Positions 57,925-64,000 of a DNA stretch of 64,000 nt are shown here, one piece after another. The first letter of the stretch is position 1. Each line of letters opens with the position of its first letter. Source of the stretch: Sepioteuthis lessoniana (Eukaryota; Mollusca; Cephalopoda; Myopsida; Loliginidae); assembly GCA_963585895.1 (NCBI GenBank), contig OY757904.1, positions 30,885,114 through 30,949,113 on the forward strand, written 5' to 3'. Below the pieces are notes generated by a model, which did no database searches, was not told the DNA's origin, and saw only the letters and a program-made list of their open reading frames with translations. A program made the position numbers and the translations under genes.

Positions 57925-59344
57925 TACATTATTATTATTCACTCATTAGAGCTTTTCACATCAGCGAAAGCCGATGGTTTTTCACTGAAGTCTGAGTGAC
58001 AGCAAGTCTCCTCAAGTCTCCAGGATTCTTCTTAGTATTCTGGCAGTTCTTAACAATGCTGTCGTTTGGATGGTCTCCACTCGTCCGTCAACCTCCAAGT
58101 CCTCTAGTCCCTTTAGTAATCCCTTAGTTACTGTTCCAAACGCACCTATTACAATTGGTATAATTTTCACCTGCATGTTCCACAGTTTTTGCAGTTCCCT
58201 ATCAAGGTCGAGGTATTTATCCTTTTTTTCAGTTTCTTTCTGTTTTATCCTGTGGTCTGCCGGGACAGCAAAGACGACTATTTTGCAAGTTCTCTTGTTT
58301 TTGTTGATTATTATTAAGTCTGGTCTCCTGGCTGGGATTAGGTGATCCGTTTCTATATCAAAATCCCATTGGAGTTTATCCGAGTCATTTTCTAGGACAG
58401 GTGCTGGGTTGTGCATATACCATTTGTTAGTATGGTCGAATTGAAATTTTTTACACATTTCCCAGTAAATCACCTATCCGACCCAGTCGTGTCTCGCCTT
58501 ATATTCCCGCTGTGCTAATTTGCTGCATTCGCTTATTATATGATTGATGGTTTCATCTCTGTCGCCACATAGCCTGCATTTGCTATTTTGTTGCTCCTTA
58601 TCTATTCTCGTTTTGATATGATTCGTTGTTATGGCGTTGTCCTGTGCTGCTATTAGGAGAGATTCTGTTTCTCTCTTAAGGTTTCCTTTTCTTAGCCATG
58701 TCCAAGTTTTGTCGTGTGAGATATTGTTTATTAGTCGTTTAAAGCGCCCATAAAGTTGTTTTCCTTCCCATTTTTATTTCCTAGTTACTGTCATTCTGTT
58801 GTTCATCGTGTTCTCAGTTTCATGTCTGGTGGCTGTAATAAGTCCTCCTTCGTGTTTTTGTATATAGTTTTCGAGTCGATGTATGGATGTGTCAACGCTG
58901 TCTTCAATGCTGGCAAGTCCTCTTCCTCCCTCTTTTCTAGATACATATAGCCAGTCAACGTCGTCTCTGGGATGTAATGCCTTATGCATTGTCATTAGTT
59001 TTCTTGTCCTTTTGTCCATTTGTTGAAGTTCCTCTCGGGTCCACTTGAGAAAGGGTCCGGAATATTTAACGAGAGGTACAGCCCTAGTATTTATTCCTTT
59101 GATGAGGTTTTTACTGGAGAGTGTTGTCTCGAGTAGTTTTCTGGTTCTTCTGAGGTATTCTTTCTGGATTTTTTTTCCATTTCTGCTTGTTTGATGGTGT
59201 CAGCCTCCAATATGCCCAAGTATTTGTAGGTTTCGTTTTCTGCAAGTGATTTTATCTTATCCTTGTTTGGTAGTTCTATTCCGTTAGTTAGATGTCGTTT
59301 GCCACTTTTCATTACAAGCATTGCACATTTTTCTATACCAAATT
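57925..59344 (-). mobile_element. RLE retrotransposon 3' half: RT end, zinc finger, endonuclease
   Basis: The longest RLE copy here. Minus-strand order: MLVMKSGKRHLTNGIELPNKDKIKSLAENETYKYLGILEADTIKQAE (59321-59180, after the RT catalytic box), MTMHKALHPRDDVDWLYVSRKEGGRGL (58985-58900), NNRMTVTRK, then KCRLCGDRDETINHIISEC (zinc finger, about 58581-58527), a WVG..IYWEM block, and the endonuclease frame at 58473-58012. It ends in hairpin 57959-57978 and a short (AAT) tail. The order is that of R2/R4-type elements. The 5' part is missing. Confidence 0.87.
58012..58473 (-). pseudogene. RLE restriction-like endonuclease domain (153 residues)
   Basis: The most intact endonuclease frame in the window: KWYMHNPAPVLEND, then ARRPDLIIINKNKRTCKIVVFAVPADHR, in which the conserved Asp after KIV is Val, a likely inactivating change (the copies at 30 kb and 57.5 kb have KIVD and RIVD). 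After that come DKYLDLDRELQKLWN, IPIVIGAFGTVTKGLLKGLEDLEVDGRVETIQTTALLRTARILRRILET and the stop. In related elements this domain cuts the target site. The upstream finger probably helps to bind nucleic acid. Confidence 0.85.
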
Positions 59345-59355
59345 CTATTTTGCTA

Positions 59356-59398
<43 letters not shown>

Positions 59399-59434
59399 TA
59401 CTCCTCTAGAGTTTTTCACATCAGTATTAGCTGA

Positions 59435-59477
<43 letters not shown>
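59345..59477 (-). repeat. (ATT)n arrays around a 40-bp RLE 3' end
   Basis: (ATT)n at 59357-59397, then actcctctagagtttttcac with the hairpin 59419-59435, then (ATT)n again at 59436-59477. Only the last 40 bp or so of an RLE element were copied, with the larger RLE copy inserted on its tail side. Confidence 0.88.
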
Positions 59478-59621
59478 GCTGTTATTTTTGTTATTGCTGC
59501 TGTTGCTTTTGTAGTGGTAGTAGTAGTAGTTGTAGTAATAGCAGTTCAACTAAAAGGCGATTAACAATTTATGGAAAATAATAAGGGATATAGATATTCA
59601 TGAGCGAATGTATCCATAAAA

Positions 59622-59677
<56 letters not shown>
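59478..59677. repeat. Mixed trinucleotide stretch and (TG)n
   Basis: GTT/GCT/GTA-type repeats to about 59550 and TG repeats at 59622-59677. Confidence 0.9.
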
Positions 59678-60069
59678 ATTTAGTATTGTATATACAGAAA
59701 AAATCGTGTAATTTCTCAGGATTTACCATATTCGCTCTATCACTTGTGAGATGTAATATAAAAATTAAATCCTCGATTACTTTCACCAAAAATAATACGT
59801 AAACGTATGTTTGAATTATTCTCTCAACTATTTGAAAAACAGGAAGTGAATCAACGTTATGAACTCAGTCAGAAAATACGACCCTGAAAACTCGAAATTT
59901 AAACTTTTTTTTATTTATTTATGGCACGATGAAACCGTTTCAGCTCCAATATCTTCTCATCACAATGAATATTTCGTAATTTCATCAGTTTTCATGAACT
60001 GAGCCAACAATTTCAAGTGTTACATAAGGTCAGGAAGCAAATAGTACGGCCTGATTTATGTAAATAAAC

Positions 60070-60104
<35 letters not shown>

Positions 60105-60480
60105 ATAATCTACTAATAACAGGGAACGTTGTAGCCATCCTTTGTAATACAGGATAAACGGTCTTGAAATTTTATAGAAAGTTTTTAAGTTGTATGTGGA
60201 CACCTCTCGGATGGGCGGTCAGATATATATTGATGCTCAGTTCATTCAACCGTCAGAAAGGTTAGCTGACCAGCATAGGGTGTTTCAGCAAAAGTGTATC
60301 TGAACATCAATCTGGATAATCAAAAAGTTGTGATCATCAAAATTGTAGAGTGTAGTTGGTGTAAAGCGAGCTACGAAAAATATCTATTGTCCGACTGTCT
60401 TTACTTTTTCCTTGTTTAGAAAATCAATTGTATTTTGATTAACTATCGACGGTCAATTAAAACCAGTAAAGCTGCCACCC
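59678..60480. other. Unassigned stretch
   Basis: A CA array lies at 60069-60102. The 60120-60450 part is less AT-rich and could be an old transposon, but no motif can be read. Confidence 0.45.
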
Positions 60481-60483
60481 CTT

Positions 60484-60789
60484 CATCATCATCATCATCA
60501 TCATCATATCGTGTTGGTAGCACGGATATCCCTGACCCTCTCTCGTCACTCCTCCCTATCGTTCATCGCCCTAGGTAGGTCTTCAGGACAACATCCCGTA
60601 TCCTCACATAGCTGCTGAATGTACGTTCGAGCTGGTCGTCCTGCTTTTGCGCGGCCATGTGTGGGGATCCATAAGAGAACATCTCTTATGAGTTCATCTC
60701 TGCTTCTCCAGCAGTGTCCTGCATGTCTGGTTCGTCTAACTTGAATAGTTTTCGTGATAGGGGGCAGGTGGCCGTACAGTTGGTGTCTT
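60484..60789 (-). pseudogene. RTE 3' fragment (minus), young subfamily
   Basis: The (GAT)n tail is at 60484-60507, then the reverse complement of RAMNDREE*RERVRDIRATNTI, RPARTYIQQLCEDTGCCPEDLP, HGRAKAG and HLPPITKTIQVRRTRHAGHCW. It stops in the block ...TKDTNCTATC near 60789. The text is very close to the 28.6-kb element. Confidence 0.94.
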
Positions 60790-60936
60790 TTGTGTTAGTA
60801 AGTCTTAAAATGGCAAATGAACAGTCTTGAGCATGAAAGAAGCTGCAAACCGGCTGGTTTCTTGAGAAACAACAGAAAGAACGAGAATTTGACCACCCCT
60901 TGAAGAAAAGACAGGTAAAGTGTCGAGCTATGCTTT
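60790..60936. other. Unassigned flank
   Basis: Ordinary AT-rich DNA before the GC-rich insertion. Confidence 0.5.
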
Positions 60937-61295
60937 GTATGTCACACTGAACAGCTGTATTAACACTGTGCTTTTCCAGTTGTTGAGTCGCATTTCGGCT
61001 GGCCGTGCTGACTGCGGCACGGATCTGGCCGAGTGTGTCTTGGTAGCTGGATAATTTCCTTCGGCCTCAGGGGGCCTTCCTCCCAGGCTTTTACTCCCTT
61101 CGGGGAGGTTGGTTTCATCGCCCGGCGCCTGAGGCGCCCCTAAAAAGGGGAATGCCGACGGGCCCGTAGGCATTTTTGGGAATTGTCGGGCGCGTGTGGG
61201 CTTCGGCCCTGCGCCCGAACCCACCAAAAAAGCCCTTGTGCCACACTTGCCCGTTAGGTGGGGCGCGCAACAAATACCGTATGTCACACTGAACA
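60937..61295. mobile_element. GC-rich, hairpin-dense retroposed segment with 17-bp target duplication
   Basis: A 325-bp insert (60954-61278) lies between exact copies of gtatgtcacactgaaca at 60937-60953 and 61279-61295. Its GC and CpG content (more than twenty CpG by my reading) contrasts sharply with the window. Hairpins are packed along it: gccgtgctgactgcggc; tcccttcgggga; ggcgcctgaggcgcc; cccctaaaaagggg; aatgcc...ggcatt (61151-61174); and tcgggcgc/gcgcccga (61186-61219) enclosing gggcttcggccc. On the plus strand three loops read cTTCGg, the very stable UUCG type, which hints that plus is the RNA strand. No protein or tRNA resemblance is seen. The minus frame across it is discussed under rejected items. 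Confidence 0.85.
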
Positions 61296-61439
61296 CCCCC
61301 TGAAAAAATCTCACCCAACATTACAAACTCCTCTGACCAAAAGCTACATAGTCATTTCTCCCCTCACGACTAATGTAGTACAGACATTTTACAGTGACTA
61401 CGAGCAATTTTTTTTATTTTTAATGTGGCTACAGGACAC
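61296..61439. other. Unassigned flank
   Basis: No feature recognised. Confidence 0.45.
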
Positions 61440-61592
61440 AATGTCACAGACAGCTCAGCCACCAGGATCCAGTCCTAATGCATCGCAGGTCACGCCCCAC
61501 GGCCATCAGGTGTCCTCTTTGGGGTGGGTGTCTTACCCCTCTACTGAGGTGCAGTCGGTGTATTCTACAGACCCAGCCGACAGGGTGGATTA
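61440..61592 (-). repeat. Interspersed family E (minus copy)
   Basis: Head at the high end: ccaccctgtcggctgggtct on the minus strand, then tagaatacaccgactgcacc, then gtaagac and the GC-rich body shared with 16466-16625, ending at ggatcctggtggctgagct. The overlapping plus frames are accidental. Confidence 0.8.
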
Positions 61593-61744
61593 GTTATTTG
61601 TTTTTACATAGCGGTTTTAAATACTGCTATCTATCACCCACAATTAACTATGACATCAGTCACTTGTTTGCTCACAAGTGTATGATCAAACAATACTTTT
61701 TGAAACAAATCAATTTTGCATAAGTTGGTTGCTTGTACAGAGTT

Positions 61745-61995
61745 GAGATGTCAAATCATTCTATTTAACCCATAGATAGGACCCTCTCAGGTGCTACCAT
61801 TCCGAGCCAGAGTGGACCTGGGAGCAATGGCAATAAAGAGGTACTCCATGTTCCCCAAAGCTCCAGTATTACTGAAGCCTCACCATCAGATTGTTTAGTG
61901 TCATATCAAGGACACTCGTTGGTGGGGGTCTTCTTACCACTCTGCAGAGATACAGTCGGTGTATTCTACGGCTCCAGCCAACAGGGTGGGGCGTT
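61745..61995 (-). repeat. Interspersed family D (minus copy), well preserved
   Basis: It includes the full set of blocks: tagataggaccctctcaggt, gagccagagtggacctggga, gtactccatgttccccaaag, ctccagtattactg, cctcaccatcagattgttta, gtgtcatatcaaggacactc, and the head tctacggctccagcc at the high end. It is useful as the reference for the family. Confidence 0.88.
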
Positions 61996-62105
61996 TTTGG
62001 ATGCTGAAATTAACCTACGCATTCAAAAGGTATCTGTAGTCTATCGAATGTTTGAAAAATATGTATGATTACAACAAATGTAAGCCTTGATATGACACTA
62101 AACAA

Positions 62106-62109
<4 letters not shown>

Positions 62110-62162
<53 letters not shown>
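62110..62162. repeat. (TA)n microsatellite
   Basis: Pure TA repeats directly before RTE sequence. Confidence 0.97.
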
Positions 62163-62168
<6 letters not shown>

Positions 62169-62575
62169 CGTCAAGCTGTTTCTCCATATTTTGATAGAGT
62201 CCCCAAAAAAGGTTGATGGCAACTACACGAGAATGCTGCAAGCAATATTGAACAAGTCCTGGAGGCAGCACCCCACAAAGCAGCAGTTGCACGGCTACTT
62301 ATTATCCATTACGAAAACTATCCAAGTTAGACGAACCAGATATTCAGGACACCACTGGAGAAGTAAAAACTCATAAGTGATATACTCCTGTAGCCCGCTT
62401 CACATGGACGAGCAAAGGCAGTACGACCAACTAGAACCTATATACAATAGCTCTGTGCTGATACATAATGTAACCTTGAAGACCTACAGGGAGCGATGGG
62501 CGATAGAGAAGAGAGACGGGAGAGGATCAGGGAGGTCTGTGTTGGTAGCGCGATTTTGATATATTATATAATTTA
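62163..62575 (+). pseudogene. RTE 3' fragment, older subfamily, with inverted 5' junction
   Basis: 62207-62561 reads in broken frames: DGNYTRMLQAILNKSWRQHPTKQQLHGYLLSITKTIQVRRTRYSGHHWRS, then an altered HGRAKAVRPTRTYIQ and the end REIRVV. There is a short degenerate tail. Before it, 62163-62185 (gttgtcgtcaagctgtttct) is the reverse complement of the segment that should precede and overlap the start (KLDGNY region), so the 5' end is inverted. Confidence 0.88.
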
Positions 62576-62695
62576 ATAAAGAGTTACTTAACAGGTCAAA
62601 AAAAGTCAGGGATTTTGAGCCGTATCACCATGTTTAAACACAAAAAGATAAATGAATAATTATGTCTTAAACACTGTTTCTTAATAGTTTTTAAC
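62576..62695. other. Unassigned flank
   Basis: No feature. Confidence 0.45.
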
Positions 62696-62706
62696 ACACA
62701 CACACC

Positions 62707-62752
<46 letters not shown>

Positions 62753-62770
62753 GAGAGAGAGAGAGAGAGA
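62696..62770. repeat. (CA)n(TA)n(GA)n microsatellite
   Basis: Three dinucleotide arrays in direct succession. Confidence 0.97.
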
Positions 62771-63535
62771 CGAACGCAGATCAGACAAATAATAATTTTT
62801 TTTTCAATTAATTTTTCTCTTGCTGGTTGTCAACCTTACGTCACCCTCAGGAGAATTTTTTATGTGAAGAAAACTATTTTCAGAAAGTCTTTATTAGAAT
62901 TGATATGCGTATATGATAACCGACACGAATGAAGTAATTTAGTATCAACATTCGTTGATAGGAAATTATATTTTGCTATCCGCACGACTTTAACAGACCA
63001 TAATATAATCTCTACGATTTTAGGCATTAAAGACTGAGCTCTCCAGTTGGATGGTATTTATTAAGTATGGACAGGTTGGGTTTTTTTTTTTCAAATTAGC
63101 CATCCCTTTTTTGATGAGATATTTAACGTAGGCAATGGTTTATTCAGGCGTTTAACCCGTATCCGACTATTCTATACAGAAGAGATATTTTGAGGACGGT
63201 ATATCTAGATGATAAAACAATTTGGAGTCAGTGTTTAGAGAAGTTTTCATTTTTCTTTACATGTTTCTATAAACACAGTGATGCCCAAAACGTTTTCCTT
63301 CAATCATTTTTTTATGATGAAGAAGTTTTATCTCTGTCAAAACTGTGACCATTTAAACAGAAAAGTACATATTTGTATTAGTTTGTAATAATGCATAGAT
63401 ATTTAGTCTTTATAAATATGTACATGCTATTTCGCACTCATAAATACACATTACGATAAAACTGCACTTGTAGTGGATGTTTAGGACAAAGTAGAAATGC
63501 GTCTGTACCTGGGTAACCTAAATTGAGTCAATATC
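62771..63535. other. Unassigned AT-rich stretch
   Basis: The phrase tttcaattaatttttctctt near 62803 resembles 11731-11750, another site next to a CA array, so a shared repeat is possible. Confidence 0.45.
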
Positions 63536-63537
63536 TC

Positions 63538-63760
63538 GTCAGCGAGGCTTCAAATACACTGACTGTATACTTATGCAGAGGGAAAAGCTTCTTAATAATT
63601 TTGTCCTGGCTCTTTCACTAAGATTCAACTGATAGTGAAGCTCCCATTCTGAAGACCTAGTGGGTGGAGTGATATTTCTTCGTGGTACTCTCTGACCAGG
63701 AGTAGTTGTACCTTTTAGGTACCAGTATATGGGTCAAATAGAGCTGTCAAATAGATATAT
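63538..63760 (+). repeat. Interspersed family D, old copy
   Basis: Blocks gcgaggcttcaaatacactgact, tgatagtgaagctccca, gtactctctgaccaggagta and tatgggtcaaatagagctg follow the family order. Confidence 0.72.
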
Positions 63761-64000
63761 CTATTCAATAAGACCGTGTGCAAAAAAGATGTTCTTAAAA
63801 AAACAAACTAAACAGCAAAAGTAAACATAGATGTACAATGAACGCAACATAGATGTGTTGACATGCCACGGAGTTCAACTTAACTTTTATAATGTTTCGT
63901 TGAAGGGATGATTTATTTACGGCACTTTAAAATCTTTTCACTCTCGTATAATGACTAATATCGAATACGGAATACTGAATCCTAATGTGACATGCACGAA
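63761..64000. other. Unassigned end of window
   Basis: No feature recognised. Confidence 0.45.

Noticed and set aside
60928..61314. 128-residue open frame on the minus strand through the GC-rich insert
   Set aside because: GC-rich DNA has few stops by chance; the frame runs across both target duplications into the flanks, so it cannot be the element's own protein. A shorter internal peptide cannot be excluded.

Overview
This window looks like repeat-rich, intron- or intergenic-scale DNA from an animal nuclear genome, most probably a cephalopod mollusc (octopus-like). The reasons are the strong AT richness, the dense (TA)n and (CA)n microsatellites, several tRNA-derived SINE families (such SINEs were first described in octopus and squid), and decayed RTE-, R4/Dong-, Penelope-, mariner- and Tc1-type elements side by side. 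The species call is inference. I found no host protein-coding gene, rRNA gene or functional tRNA gene. Every long open frame that I can interpret belongs to a mobile element, and most others come from microsatellites.

Layout. 1-535 is the end of a 95-bp satellite array. 0.7-6.3 kb is a mosaic of RTE debris, SINEs and a longer interspersed family (here family D) with a tandem tail, ending in a 313-bp tandem duplication. 6.55-8.37 kb is a 5'-truncated but young RTE retrotransposon. 8.4-16.5 kb is AT-rich DNA with SINEs, RTE 3' ends and large TA/TG arrays. 17.0-18.4 kb is an orphan gag-like ORF1 of a Jockey-type element. 19.2-20.0 kb is a deleted mariner. 21.5-31.6 kb is the densest block: an R4/Dong-like element with restriction-like endonuclease (called RLE below), RTE fragments, a nearly complete RTE element (28.65-25.57 kb, minus strand), and four head-to-tail RLE fragments. 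31.6-46 kb is mostly unassigned AT-rich sequence with SINEs, a Tc1 remnant and one RTE 3' fragment. 47-54.4 kb is T-rich on the plus strand and holds a second mariner with an internal duplication, a Penelope-like GIY-YIG fragment and another decayed reverse transcriptase. 57.3-59.5 kb is a second RLE cluster. 60.9-61.3 kb is a GC-rich, hairpin-dense retroposed segment with a perfect 17-bp target duplication. The window ends with family D/E repeats and an RTE fragment.

How the parts relate. The RTE copies end in (GAT)n and often abut (TA)n arrays. The RLE copies end in (AAT)n behind a conserved 3' hairpin and are stacked in each other's tails, as expected of an element that inserts into TAA-type microsatellites (known for Dong of Bombyx). 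The SINEs carry tRNA-like heads with recognisable A and B boxes, and three retroposed copies retain target-site duplications that I could read directly. The best candidates for something undescribed are the GC-rich structured retroposon at 60.95-61.28 kb and the tail-in-tail RLE arrays with their shared hairpin.
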